This document shows, piece by piece, positions 1 through 13,600 of a stretch of 64,000 nucleotides of DNA. The stretch lies in NCBI GenBank assembly GCA_963377175.1, contig CAUJNA010003795.1:1-64000 (forward strand). Reading direction: 5' to 3'. The stretch is from Effrenium voratum. Taxonomy: Eukaryota; Sar; Dinophyceae; Suessiales; Symbiodiniaceae. The notes beneath the pieces are model-generated. The model did no database searches. It saw only the letters and a list, made by a program, of their open reading frames with translations, and was not told the DNA's origin. A program made the position numbers and the translations under genes. The first letter of the stretch is position 1. The number at the start of each line of letters is the position of its first letter.

Positions 1-1195
1 GCTAGACTTTGTTAATTCGCTTCTGCTGTTGGGTGGTCGTTTGCTTCTTCCCATACCGGATGCTGGCGCATAGTGAATCTCCTATGCGGCTATTTGGGCC
101 TTTCGGCAGGCGGGAGATTCTCCAAGTAATTGGCCTGTGCAGAGCAGAAACATGGTCGACGGGCGTGTCTCAGTTTCAGGCCCACGGCCTGTGGTCCCAC
201 CTCCTGGCAGGCTCCGCACGAGCTCCTCCATCCGGCGCTCCAGATCGAGGATCCGCGCTGCGTCACCTACAACTACAGGCGGATGGGTGCAATTAATGCG
301 TGGATTCTGGTTGCGCCCCCCCGCAACCGCATGCCAGCGTGCAACCGGCCCGCTTGAGCCAGCGTGGCAATAGGCGAGGCGCTGAGTTCGATTATGCCGG
401 ATTCATGAGCGCGCGTGCCTGCGTGCTCGGTACTGTTCTGAGCGCCGGTCGCGTGTCAGGCTCAGCGTGCTTCAACGTTTATACTTCGGTATTGTCAGGG
501 TTTGCCACACGATCGTTAAAGAGTAGCTTACTTCTTAGCCGCCAACCCCCAACAAAGAAGGCGTTACAACATGCTACTATATCATGGTTACTCCAAGTCT
601 CACACTCCAAATTTGGCTTGGCTGCGGGCTGCACTACAGGGGTGATCAGCACGAAACGGCGTATCACCTTGAAAACCCCCTATCACCTTCTCGCGGGGTG
701 AAGAACACGAAACACATGTCTAGGTTCTCGCAGTTCCTTCCATGTGCGAGCATAGCCTCGCCCCCGGGGGTCTGTAAGGTGTTGCTTGCTTGCTCTGGCC
801 GTGCATGTTAGGCGCATCACCCATCTCCATTGTAGGCATGGTTGCTGAGCTTGCGACCCTGCGGATTTTACCTGCAAGGGACTCGCGCGGGATCAAGCGG
901 ACATCGCACGCGCTGTCTCTGGTCGGGCTCCTGCTGCGAAGCCGGACAGCTTGAACTTCACTGGGCGCGTCTGTTGGTTCAGGGCTACTTTTCATGGCAA
1001 AAGTTGGCAAGCAGGTGTGGGCCAGAAAAGCAAGTAGAGTGTCAAGAAGGTTCTTTGAGACAACCCTGGAACAAGAGGGAATCAGGGTATCTCATCCTGA
1101 AACTTGGTTAATTGTCTGTTCTGCTAAAAATCTGGCTTGAGCCTGAACGAACTAGCGGCTGGTGCATGTGTCATGTGAGCGGGTGCGGGCTTCTA
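1..1195. other. No recognised gene; one exon-like stretch
   Basis: I see no convincing gene here. On the minus strand, about 163-232 could be an exon: it sits between an AG and a GC, reads as a charged coiled-coil (RILDLERRMEELVR), and is placed like the real exons further right. It does not match topoisomerase II, so it may belong to a repeat or another gene. A second GC-bounded stretch near 890-945 (minus) gives VKFKLSGF and is not recognised. Confidence 0.3.
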
Positions 1196-1390
1196 CAATA
1201 GTACCTCTACTACTACTGGTAGCATTACCACTATTCTACCACCACTACTACTGCTACTAATAGCACTACTCCTAGTATTGCTACTACTACTAATAGCAAG
1301 AACCACTACCTACCATCACTAGAAACATTACTACTACTAACTACTGCAATTGATATTACGAGTAACTACTACTACCACTACTTGTACTAG
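1196..1390. repeat. CTA/ACT trinucleotide microsatellite
   Basis: The stretch is an imperfect run of CTA, TAC and ACT triplets with scattered substitutions. It has no coding character and directly precedes the telomere-like tract. Confidence 0.9.
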
Positions 1391-1391
1391 T

Positions 1392-1700
1392 TTACGGGCG
1401 CCTTAGGGCTTGCTTGGGCGTGGCTCAGCGTGGCTTAGGGACGGTTTAGGGACGGTTTAGGGATGGTTTAGGGTTGGTTTAGGGCTTGCTTGGGCTTGGC
1501 TCAGCGTGGTTTAGGGATGGTTTGGTTTAGGAATGGTTTAAGGTTAGGGATGGTTTACGGGTGCTTTAGGGCTTGCTTAGACTAGGGACGGTTTAGGCTT
1601 GGTTTAGGGCTGGCTTAGGGTGGGTTTGGGGTGGGTTTAGGGTTCAGGTTTGGTTTGAGGTTGGTTTGCTTGTAGTTGTAGTTGTGGTTTGGGGTGGGGT
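1392..1700. repeat. Degenerate TTTAGGG-type (interstitial telomere-like) tract
   Basis: GGTTTAGGG, GGTTTAGGGATGG and GGCTTGCTTGGG variants recur for about 300 bp. The core TTTAGGG is the telomere repeat of many algae, including dinoflagellates. Units are spaced irregularly by GACGG, ATGG or CTTGC, and unique sequence follows on both sides, so this is an interstitial derivative rather than a chromosome end. The 234-codon minus-strand reading frame over its right side is low-complexity translation (Asn/Pro/Lys) and is not called as a gene. Confidence 0.7.
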
Positions 1701-2619
1701 TTGGTGGTGCTGGCTTGGGTGGGTCTAGGTCGAAAGTCACCAAAAGCCACAAAAACTTACAAAAAGAAACAACAGCCAGAAAGCCAGTTGAAAGCAACAA
1801 ACAACGACAGACATTCCCCTCCAATGCAAGTAATGCATGTAACCCGTTGGTTGAGGCTTGTTCCAACCTTGACGGCCGACTGGCCTCAGTTTCACCCATT
1901 CCTTCGATGCTTTCCTTTTTTTCCGGACAAAGGAAAGGCGGTCTGGGGTCGCTGTTACCGGTCACATCGCTAGACCAAGGGAGCCCAGGTAAAGAGCTAA
2001 CATGTCGAGCTGTTGCCCCAGCTCTCAACGCAAAGTAGGCAGGTGTTTGAAAGGGTTGGTGGTCGTATCCTTTGCATGTGGGCAAACCACGTCCCCTTTT
2101 TGGGCTTCCCGTCAATACCAACCAGAAGTTGGTGGCTACGAGAAAGCAAAGGACCCAGTTGATGTGTTTGGAAGTCCCGACCCGGTCTAATGGGATTCTC
2201 TGGGTATCAAAGAAACAGAAAGGGACCTCCTCAAAGAAAATGGTGCTAAGGCCATATTGCTCACAACCACGGATTTGCTTTCTGACACACTTATGAACTC
2301 GCAGTGTCACAACTAACACTCACCTTCCAACCACTAAATACCCTAAGCCTCTGACCCCCAAGCGTCCGGCCTCGACTTCCCGGACATTGAATCACCCCCA
2401 AAATGGCCACCCACCCCCCTCTACAGAACATGGCAAGAACCCCAGACATTTCAACCACCCACTTCCTCCATCCGCAACCCAGTTATAATAAACTTGGTTG
2501 AGTAGACCCGTTTTTTCCCTTCTCATCTGGACTTCAGACCAAATTTTGTTTGGGGCGTTCACCCCAAGTTCCTACTAAACATCTACTTAGATCCACTTTT
2601 GGGGTGTCACCATCCCATT
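1701..2619. other. Intergenic or intronic sequence, nothing recognised
   Basis: I found no exon matching topoisomerase II and no clear repeat boundary in this stretch. If the TOP2 gene continues to the left, this is intron sequence. Confidence 0.4.
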
Positions 2620-2706
2620 CTAGGGTGCCAACTTTTTCTTAGGTCTATTTTAGGGGAATCCTCACCAAACAAGGGGTGAGAAAGGGCACGAATTGCTGGG
2701 GGACCT
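2620..2706. mobile_element. MITE family A, degenerate copy
   Basis: Contains the family A core (TCTATTTTAGGGGAA, then CCTCACCAAACAAGG, GTGAGAAAGGGCAC, ending GGGGGACC). The left inverted end is worn. Confidence 0.55.
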
Positions 2707-2752
2707 TGGGGTGTGTCCTCCCACGAAACGGATTCGACTCAGATCCCAAGGC

Positions 2753-5700
2753 CTTCAGGATGGCCTCCACCACCTGATCCGACACCTCAGAGCTCGCCGT
2801 CGACATTTTTTTTTCCGCTTCACTTGGCGGTGGTCAAAACCGTTTTGGGATCCCTTTTTGGTTGGTAGGTGAATTCACCACACATTTTAGGTTGCCTATT
2901 TTAGTGGTTGGGTTGGGATGTTCACTGGGCGAGGTTTTGACCCATGGCCACTTGGCGGTGGTGGTCAAAAATAGTTGGGAACCCCAAAATGGCCCCTGGG
3001 AAATGGACACCATGACTAAAACCTGTCATTTTCATGGTGGTCTAATTTTGACCCATACCCACTGTCATAATCAAAACGCGGTAGTAAAATGGTCGTAATC
3101 CCAGAACCATGCTTCAAGAATTAAGAAGGCGGCCGCAACTATTTCTGGCTGGGACTGCCCCTTACTAACCTTCATCTACCCGGGTTTTGAACATGAGTTT
3201 TGTACATGAGTTTGTAGTAGTGGCATATTTTTTTAACCAGTCATTGGATGCATGTTGGAGTTGGTGCTCCTTTTCGGCTTCGTTTAAAGGGAGCCTCTGT
3301 AAGAGAAACCACCGGCGTGGGGCCCTTTTCTTCTGACACATACCCCGCTACGTCTGCTTTGGGACAGCCTTTAAGGAAGCCACCTCTTCAGTTCCCAAAG
3401 CAGGAAGAGCACCAAACAACACGGCGATATGTTCGCTTTAACTGGGGCCATCGTTCGGCCATCATCATCATCAACATCATCATCAACATGCGGACAAAAA
3501 TCAGATCTTTGTCCACTTTGGAGTAACTCCCGGTTCTTGCCATCTTTTCCTTCAAAATCGTCCAAAAGGCGGCTTCCAACAACTCTTTCGGAGCTTGACC
3601 AGGCAAGGTGCTCTTGTTACCTGGTCTTCAAAGGCCAGATCGTGAGTCCCTCCGGAAGAAATCGGATCCATGGAATGTCCAAGGGGAGCTCAACTCATGG
3701 CTGTGCGTTGACCAAATCGCTATGTCTAGGTCCAGTAGTGCCCTTGTACCATTTTTGGAGGGAGGGAACCAGGCCTAGGGCAGCATCAGGAAAACATGGT
3801 TTCATTGGTTTCTGTGGTCCCAATCACTTCCCAGCGCCCATTTTGCCCGAAAGCTTCGTTTCAACATGGCGAGCCCACCAAAGAATGGGTGGTCTCCTTG
3901 TCACCTCTCCATTTTTTTCCTCCACCAACGTGGGGCTCCCATTTTATACGGCACACATAGCCAAAAGAGCCCACGCTTCGCCGCTGGCCCCGGGCGAAAC
4001 TCTCGCTGAGCCTGCGGCGTGGGACACGTGGGTGCCGCCCTTGATGGTGTTGATGGAGTTCACAAAGCTCACCTCGAGAAACCAGCGAAAAAGAGAGTCG
4101 AGAAACCGAGAAACATCGAGAAACCAATCGGAAAATCCAGGGAAGAAAAAACAACCGACACTAAGACATCCAAACAACGAGCACCGTGAGTCGAGTCAAA
4201 AACCGAAGCAACCACACAGAAAATCCGAAAAAAAAAAAAAAAAAAAACAAAAAAAAAAAAACAGAAAAGAAAACAAACCGAGCACCGACATCTACAGCGT
4301 TTGGAGGACAGTTGGAGATCTTGTAGAGCTTTCTGGACCAAGACTTCTTGGATTCTAGCTCCCAAAGCCCCTGTGGCTAATAACTTAGGCTTGACTATAA
4401 CCCCAAGAAACACGACTCTGAAACTTGAGCCTTCCTGACGAGCTCGTTTTGGGGCGAGCTTGCCATAAAGGCAAGAGGGTGAGAATGAGAGCAGCTGCCC
4501 GGTGGTTTTTGGGAGACTCCGGGCTTTCTTTAGGCCCATGGGAAGCATTGCGAGAAGCCGCAGATGTTGCTGATCCATTTGCTTTTCCGCCTGGAAAAAA
4601 AACCCTCTGAAACCAACAAGGGAAAATAAACATCTTCTTAAGCAACTGAAAGTTTTGGTTTCCCTTCACAACATTCGAAAAATGCAGCCTCCCAGCAAGC
4701 TTGTATTCCGGAAAAGTTGCTGAAGGTGCTCTTGACCAACAGGTGTCAGGAAAACCGAAAACCGCCCCAAGCTGAAGGACAAAACCTTCTTCATGCGTTA
4801 TCCTTAAAAGGGGCAGTTTGGCCGACCCCAAGAGCAGGTTGCAAGCAGACAAACACAGCTAACTTGCTCAGAGGACCTGGATCCCGAATGCACGGTCCAC
4901 CTGTTGAGGTGACAAAACTCGGTTGCTTCTGCTGCTAAAAGTGACTAACTTTCAGTGGTTTGATGGAGAACCCTTTAGTTGGCAAGAAGTTAAAGTCCTA
5001 ACATCCAAGCAACATGCACCAAAGAAAACATGGGCCAAACAAACCAAAAGCACAACAGCTCGATGCTATGCGCTTTGGACCGGGAAAATCGCCATAAACC
5101 GATCTCAAAGACCACACGAAGCACACGAAGCCGCCTGGCTGAAGTTTCCATCCTCAGCGGGGCGCCCGGGGACAACGGAAGCAAACACGCGTGCCGCGCT
5201 GGGACACCATTTAAGCCCGTCATTTTCCTCTCTTGGTCGCGTCCTGAACCTCCAACCTTGACAAATCAGAAAGCAACTCCCCTCGCAGCCTCAACAAAGA
5301 GAACCATAACCAAGAAATCTGACCGTTGATCTACATAAGATAAAGAAATAAGCTTGTCTCAGGGAATGCCAGAGTTCACGCTGTTCAAAACGGTCAACGT
5401 GTGCCGAGGCGTTGCAGATATCCATGGCCAATGGCAAGGACTTCCATTCTCATACTGGTAACACATATTTACCAGTGACCATGTCCCGTTCCCTGCAATA
5501 CAATAAATCAACTTATGCAAAACGATGAGCTGCAGCACTCTTCCCATATCCCAAAACGGCTTAGAATGGCAGAGTAAGATTTGGAGCAGAAGCTTTTTAC
5601 GCACACGAGCTTGGGACCCAGCAGGAGCTGGGAGTGGCTTTGGTTTCCAGATGTCCCGTGGCCATGGGAGAAAACATCCAGAGCGCCTCAAACGGCCCGG

Positions 5701-8700
5701 GGAAAAAAAGAGCGGCGCTACTGGAGGTCTTTCGGCCGAGGCACGGAGAGGCTAAATGCCACCTCCCAGCGGTCGCTGCATTTCTCATAGATGCAGGGCG
5801 AGCCTTCGGTCTCGACCGGCAGACCAACGGAGATTCATCGACGCGCGCCTGAAAAGTGGCTATGTCCCAAGTTGAAGCACGCGGTTGGTGTCCCTTTGAG
5901 GTACTCTTCCCAGGGTTTCTTGAAGAAAGGTTCAGCCGTTTGAGTTGGAATGTGGGGACTTTAAGGGTCATAAAGTCTGAGCGTGTAAGAATGATTCAGC
6001 CGCAAAGGAGTGCCTGCCATGGTTGTGGAACACGTGCAAGGCCTCTTTCTGTGATTCTGCTTGGGCCTCTCGATACATCTTTCTCGGTCAATCGTTCAGA
6101 TGCGTGATCTTCAAGGCAGAAGGACAACTCTGTTCAGGTATGGGGTTTGACTGTATATCCCAAGATCAAGGCTTGTTCGGTGCTTTCATTGCCTAGTTTG
6201 TGAGTCCCCTATCGTTTCCCAATGCTCTCCGTTCATTCACGGGGTGTAACTTTTTGTGCGAGTCCCTTGGTGCTTGCCATGGTTTAGCCCATTTCCACAA
6301 TGAACCAAACACTAAACCTACTAAACACAGACACAACGAGAAGGCGAACGGTTTCGGACTACACTTGTCAAAAAAAGGAAATGAACAAGTCTCTTTTTGA
6401 CACACAACTTGGGCCACCTCTGATGTACACAGCAAAACACATTTTCAGATTCTGATTTACATTTAGCCGATTCACTAACAAATTGCATGGATTTTAGAGC
6501 ACACTTGGGGTTGTAACCCAACTAATCAACGAGCACGCCCCCAGGTCACAGAGCTCATTTCATTGGCCCAAAAGGGCTCCTTTGTCTTGCACAAAAAGCC
6601 AAACATGAAACAAGGCCACTTGGTTCCCAGCCAAAAAACAGGTAGACACAGCGTTTGTGACATTGCCTATGCTTGGCTCCCTTGATGTGGGCAGACTGGA
6701 TGCTTTCCATGTTTAGAGCCAAGCAAGAGGTCCCCCCGAAAAGACCAACCCAAGTAAAAAGCTCTGCACAGACTGAAACTGACCAAAAACCGGCCGAACC
6801 AAAGCGCGGATTGAGTCAATTTGCTTAAGCTCCAGTCGACCCACGTCCAGAAAAACATTGCGCCGCCTGCTCTCACCAAAGAGTGTTGCCTTTTGGAGCC
6901 TTTGGATCCAAATGCGCTGTGCCTTGAGCTGTGAATTCCTGAAATAGGAGCCCTTGAAACGAGCGGAGATCCATTGACGATTAGTTCTACATGCTCAAAC
7001 TTATTGTTTAAAAGCCCTATGAAAGCAGGTGGTAGAATCATGGCCAAGCTTGCCAAGGGCGTTGCTCAAACGAGACTTCGACTTCCGCGTCACTTGGTGA
7101 GCGCTCCAGAGCCGGGTCTCCGGCTATCATCCCCAGCCGTCTTCAGGAAGAAACCTGTGGCGGGGGGGGGTGAAAAGGATGATGTTGGGAGTCCTTGGAC
7201 CCCAACTTTCGCCTGGTGGAAGCGCAGGGAAAGGCTTCAAAGGCTTCACTGGCGGTGCAGCGTCGACGCAACCAAACGACTTTGACCTTGCGCTTTGAAA
7301 AAAAACGGAGATGCTTGTGGCATCTGTGGATCAGTGGCCTGCCAGGAAGTGCAGCCAGAGTCACGCACATCCTCCCCCCCCCCAGTCATTCCAGCAGTCT
7401 GCTTTTGACACGGAACCCCGAAAGCCAGGAGTGACCCGTTTCTCTTGGCCACAGGTTAATTTGCAGGGGAACCTGCCCTAAACGTATGGCCAAGTTTCAT
7501 GAATCACCGATTTTGCAAGTTTGATATTGATCCCCCAAAACTTTTGCTTGTGCAGGCCATGGTCTTGCCTGTCCAAAGCCTGTACAGTGTTGCAACATGT
7601 TTGGCTCATCTTGGGACCATGCCAAAGCGTGGCAACCTCGTTGTTGGCTGGTTTTCAGGTCAGCTAAGAAAAACAAGTGAAAGGCACTCACTCCTGTGCA
7701 ACCCGCTTCTGGCTCCAACCGGGTGGCTTGGAAGAAGGAGAAATAATTCCAAGACCTAAAAACCATGGATCTCGCATCGCTTTACCTCAAAACGGTCCGT
7801 TCAGTCCCAAAACAGTCCGTTTGGGCAGTCTTTTGTCTACCCATCTGGTAGCTCACAAAACAAGTGTCGGATGGATCCAGGGACCCGGCGACAGTAGTCC
7901 TCGAAGCTCCTGTCCAAAGGTCTCTTGCTGACAAGGCTCGCAACCCAAAACGTAGCCGTGGGCGGCAAGGAACCAAGCCGTTGGAATCGCCGGGATGCGG
8001 CTTTTGAAGGATGCTCTGCTGGCGAGGTTGGCGTGGTTTGTCCCTCCCCTCCCTCCTCTCCCGAACTTTCGGGGAACTTTGACCTCGGTTTGCATATGTG
8101 CCATTTACAAAGCGGAACTATGGGGCATGTGTGGACAGGTACCGACCATTTGCGAGGGTGTTCTCCAGAAAAAGAGATTGCCACACGCATAACCTTGACA
8201 CGATTCACCACTTAGGGGAACCCTTTTGCATAGGTGAGGTTGTGGGCGAAATCAAGACGCAAAGGGGAAGACAACGGTCCCCCGCTTGCACCCCAGCACC
8301 CTGTTGGCGCAGGGCTGATGCGCAAGGAAGGGTGTATCAAGAGACATGCGATCGCACTGCTTATGGAAGAACTGCAAATAGGGAAGTTCTTCCACAAAAA
8401 CATTTTGGGAGAAGGCACGACCAACTGTTTTAGGCCTTTTGGGATTGTATCCGCTGTAGTACCACTGGTTGAAGCCATCCAGATGACAAAATCACGACTA
8501 GGGCAAGATTGCCTGGTACAGAAGCGGGACGTAAGAATTCCCATAAACCTGATTTGTTTGACGCTACTCGGTCACCTTGATTTGGCTCTATTATAAAAGT
8601 CCATGAGGGTGATACTGAACAGGCTGAAGCTCTACTTTCAGGTCAACTCACTGAACCAACAACAAAGGAACCTCTTCAGTTGCAAAAGGCGGTGCTGGGG

Positions 8701-10618
8701 TTGCTTTCACCATTCGGTCTTCTGCCGCTAACAAAGGCATTCAACTGGGTGAATCGCACTCAAGAAATGAAGACACTCCAAGCCCAAAAGAAGGGAACCG
8801 AATCCAAGGAAGTCTCATCGGTTTTCGCTCACAAAGCGTCAAACAAACTCCGGGCTCCCAACGGAAGCTTGTTGCAACCGGTGGTTCTTGGGAGCCTAGA
8901 AAAAGCCACAGGACCACTCCAAGCTGATGCCAGGACAATGCCCTCACCCCGTGACCAGGGCGATGTAAAGATGGCCTTCGCGAGTGCGGGCAAAGCTGGT
9001 GCTCAAGAGAATCCGCAAGATTCATTTCCTCATTGGCAAGTAGAAACCAACTTGTCGTCATCAGGCGGAGGGCAACACGTTGAACACATGGTTATTTGAC
9101 TCTAAAGAACTGCGGATGGGGCTGTGGCGCCACGGCAGCGCGCCCGCTCGTAAGGGTTGGGAGGTTGCAGGCTCAATCTCTGGTCCTTTTAAAGGGAAAC
9201 CAAACGGAAAACCACTCTGGGGCACGAAAAAAGGACACGCCCAGACGGCTAATTAATTTGTTCAAGACGCTCGTTTTTCCCGTGGCTTCCCCGAAAAGCA
9301 CACAATGGATCATTGAAAGGGCCTGGTTTGCATTTTATTTTTGTGTGTGTGTGGGTGTTTGTTTTGAGGCTCGGCAATTACCCTTCCAAGTGAAACAGGG
9401 TTGAACCCACAAAAAAATCTCGATCCATGTTGAGGGTCCGCCTTGGACGCGTACCACAGAAAACACAGAATGGCAATGGTGCAATGGTCAGTGAGGAACC
9501 TCCTTTTGAAAGAACCCCCGACGGGGATTTTTGTTTCCGATCCGAGAGTCCTTCCCTCGCACGAATGAGTCGACCGACTCGAGGGCTCCTGATCGGCAGC
9601 TGCTTGCCGTTCAGAGCAACCTGGGCCAAGGTGCACTGGAGTTGAGAGTCCCAACTTGCTGGCGATGGCCAGAAATAATCAAGCTGCGCAAAACCCCAGC
9701 CTGGCGACAAAAACAGCAACATACAGTCAGTTATCATCATCATTCAAAGATGTCCCCCACAACCTGCTAAGCCCCCCCCCCGAAGCAACATGCCTGCAAT
9801 GCCTTGCTGACGGCCTTTTTACTTAACCCCTGTAGACAACTTCCAGTGGAGAGGTTGGAATAAGGGCACCCTTTCTTCTGCAGTCTATTTTAGTTGGGGA
9901 ACCCCAAACCCCAACAAAGGGGTGAGAAAGGGCACCTAGCTGGGGCAGTCTGGCTGATGCCGGGAATCCGCCCGGTCTCCGAAGGCGACCAGAGTTCGGA
10001 GCTTGGCTTCGGTCCGCGGTGTCCAGTCGCACAAAAGCCCCCCTGACTTCAACATGGGCCCGCGGTCCAAGAGAAACGGACCATGGCCTTTCAACCAATG
10101 TCGCTGTCTTGGAACTTGGGGCCCCTTCTGTTTGTCAGTTCTGACGGGAAACGTGGTCAAATCGGAGGTCCATTCAACGAGCTCAAGACGAGGGTCGAGC
10201 CTCCCAGCAGCGCCGCTGGGTTCTTCATATCCATCCCTGTTGAGCCCGTCTTGCTTCCCTTTTGGCTTTGACAAGCATTGGTAATTTTAGTCTCACTTGC
10301 GCAAAGGACCTGGAAATGGACGGCTGATCCTTCCGGACAGCTTTGGGCAGGGATATGTTCGTAGGTTATGCTTCGCATCCCGCTACACATTAGCAGAACC
10401 AGGAACGACCAACGACCTTCCATTTCTGCAGCTTAATATTTCAAGTACTAAATAGATTCCCTTTCAACCCAGGCAAAGATCAAACATACGCATTTCAGCA
10501 AATGGAAGCGACTTGAGGTGTATCGCGAGTTGGTTTTCCTCCGCGCCTTGATGTGCTTGGCCGTGGACGCTGCGATGTCGTAGACCCGCTTCATGAGCAG
10601 GCTGCAGATGTCGTTGTC
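2753..10618 (-). CDS. TOP2: TOP2 exons m-r (transducer domain)
   Basis: Exon m, 10547-10618, DNDICSLLMKRVYDIAAST then AKHIK. Exon n, 9972-10001, LRTLVAFGDR (tentative). Exon o, 7890-7923, RPLDRSFEDYC (right edge tentative). Exon p, 5760-5810, TEGSPCIYEKCSDRWEV. Exon q, 4019-4072, VSFVNSINTIKGGTHVSH. Exon r, 2753-2785, VSDQVVEAILK. Exons m, p, q and r match strongly conserved family segments (MxRRAYDIAG, RWEV, SFVNSIATxKGGRHV and VxDQI). Exons n and o are placed by spacing to the VFLNGxxLPVxxF segment and by clean AG...GC borders. At least one exon between o and p and one between p and q were not found. Confidence 0.75.
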
Positions 10619-13600
10619 CTCACACGGAAGTTTTTTGGAGACGAACGGGAGATTGGAACGGTGGGGCCTTTGGGTGTGGCTCGAAAAATTGCAAAGGGGT
10701 AGGGTGAATTTCGCGGGTTTCAGTCCGTTCCATTTACTTCAAGGTGATCCATTTTGGTACATGTATTTGAGCCAGAGCCCTTTCTGAACAGTAAAGAGAT
10801 GGGGAATCAACCGCGAGGTATGGTCATTTATTGGTTCCCCCGGAAGCATGAGAATTTGGGAAGTAACTCCTATTCCCTAATGGGCACTTTCTGCACGCAC
10901 CGAAACTCCCTTTCCTTTAGGCTATCCAAAACACATATTGACCGTTCATAGCCCACTGCCCCACTGAATGAAAATTGCCCTCGGACCTGCAAACCTAGGT
11001 CCTCCAGTAGAGAGATTAGAATAAGGGCACCCTTTTTTCCTTTTTGTCTATTTTCGTAGGGGAACCCTCCCCAACCAAAAAAGAAACGGTAAAAGTTGGC
11101 ACTACTGGAGGACCTAGAAATCAACCGGCTTCGACTCAAAACTCGCCCAGCCCGCCAGGGTTGCTCTCAGTGGGCCGAGAAAGGCAAGCCAAAGCACCGC
11201 GAGTTTCTAGCCTCGGGTGGTCAAATTCTTGACGTGCCTCAGCTTTTGCAATAAAACCCAAGCAAATACGTGGGAAACAAAAAAGCACGAGATTGACAAC
11301 AGAAAAAAAAAAAAAAAAACACCATACATATATTGAACCCCAACAACGGGAAAAAAAGAAGAAGCCAAAAACGAGATTCGCAGTTTAACGGCCACGAGTC
11401 GGTTCTCTGCGGTCCCGAACGCACTTCCTACGAAAAATCCGACTCATCCCGACCGCCCGGTCCAGGCCGGTCATGCCGAAGCGGGGGAAGTCCGGCCAGA
11501 AGGTCACCTTGGTGTACTCCTTGCTGGTGCAGTCCTCGACTTTGGCGCTTTGCGCTCCGCGAACTCGATTCGACGCCGATTTTGAGACAGGAGAAATACC
11601 GTGGATGGTTGCGAAATCCGCTTCTGGCACCACTCTCAGGTGATGCGAAATGGATCTCGTCCATCCACAGTATGTCTTCAGATTGGGAGGACCCCCAGCA
11701 TTCTCCGAAAGGAGATTCCTCCAAGCGAGGTCTTGTGGCCCATGTTCAGAGTTTCCCTTGCACCATGGAAGTGAACAGCACGAGCAAGTTAAAACGAACT
11801 CATTCCCGACTCATGTTGGAGTATTCAACCTGGTGGATTGTTAGGGGTGTGTCTGAATGCGAAGGATGAGCCTCTGGGCCCCCCCCCCCCCCCGAACCAG
11901 GGGGTCCAATGACCTCTTTGGATTGGCTCGAAGGCGCACATCTCCATACCCACTGGGGGACGGGCTGTGACCACCGGCGCGTTCTTGTGGTTCATGTTCC
12001 GCTCGAAGACCTCGACTTGGCGTGGAATCGGACTTCATGGATTCGAAACGCCTGGTGTTGACATCATCTTAGGATTTCTTCATGCCGGTACTTGTCAGGG
12101 CTCCTTTGGATGATTTTTTCATAGGTCGACGAGACAGACTTTGGAGATATCCAGACTCACATCTCCCATGTCACGGGCCACGGGTCTTTCAAATCCATTT
12201 CACGAAATGAATCAATGGTTGAAGCCATACTGTTTGCTGGCATATGCTGGGGAATTGAATCAAACACCAGGGCTTCTGAAAGGCGGTGCCTAAGAGGATT
12301 TTGTCCCAAATATCGCCCCAGGAAACTTCTGTCTTAAGATGTGTTTTTCCAGCCGAAACAAATGTAGGACACCTCTACCTCTGCCCCCAGAAGAAACTTG
12401 CACATTGATTGGTTCTGGGACATATGTCTTCTTTTGTGGGGCAACCCCCTCTTCTTAGTTGTTTTAAAGGGACACCAAAAGGAACCGCCACCAAAACCCT
12501 TAACACACACAACATATTAATATATATAATATAACACACACAAAGTCCATTTAGAGAAGCTGTTCAAAGGAGATCCCCACGCCGTCACTCGGCCCCACTG
12601 GCTTTCGAGGGATCGATGAGGCACTCGAAGATCAGACGTAAGGACCCAAACAAGGACCTTACGATGCTGAGGTCCAGCGGAGAGCTTAGAATACGGGTAC
12701 CCAATTCTTTTTCTGTTGTATGTTTCAGTAGGGGAACCCTCCCAATTAACATAGGGGAGAGAAGGGCACTGGGGGACCTAGTTATCCCCGTGACCCCCAA
12801 ACAAAGAGTCGGCGCACCCTCAAGAAGCGAGGTTGGAAACCCCACCCTTTTCCCCAAACAACAACCATAAGCAGGACCATAGGGTTGGACTGTGCCTGGG
12901 TGAACTTCTTCTTGCTGCTCTTGTCCACCGTCTCAATGATGAACTTCTTGGAGAAAACATTTGTGAGCTTCGCTCCGTACCTCTCGCGAGCCGGTCGCGA
13001 GAGGTCCTTTCACTTCACTATGAGGAAAGATGTTATGTCCTCCAGTACAAAGGTTAGAATAAGGGTACCAACATTTTCTGTAGTCTATTTTATTAGGGGA
13101 ACCCTCCCCCCAAAAAAAGTGAAAGAAGGGCACAAATGGGGGACCTAGGGACTTGCCCTTAACTCCAAAGCTGGGGCTTAAGGACATCTCACTGGGCTCG
13201 GGAGCATATCGTGCTGATATTTTACGCCTCAAACTGTCAAAGGATTCAACGCCGAGCCCCGGCCTTCTGAATTCAATTGATAGCCCTTTGGCAATCCCCC
13301 CCCCCAAGGGCTTCACTTCTTGACTAGTTACACCAAGGTAGATTTAAACCCAGGGGTTCTCCTTTTTTTGGTAATGAACCACCCCTGGGTTTAAGTCTAG
13401 CCTGGGGCAGTCAAAAGTGGAAACCTGCCCCCTTCATGCGGTTTGGTCGCAAACCAAAACCTCTGCTTGCAATTTGTCCGTCCTGCCATGTTGCCTTACT
13501 GTCGTCACTCGGAGGAGAGGATTTGGCAGTCAGGCATGTTCAACCCATACGTACACATTGTTCATCGATTCATATCTATAACCTCTGGCATCCCTTGTTA

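Noticed and set aside
1392..1700. Chromosome end (telomere)
   Set aside because: Units are degenerate and unique or repeat sequence continues on both sides.
1615..2319. 234-codon minus-strand frame
   Set aside because: Low-complexity Asn/Pro/Lys end from the telomere-like tract; the rest has no domain and no splice support.
3429..4358. 309-codon plus-strand frame
   Set aside because: It runs opposite to TOP2 exon q and through a poly(A) run (4,230-4,262); the composition looks random.
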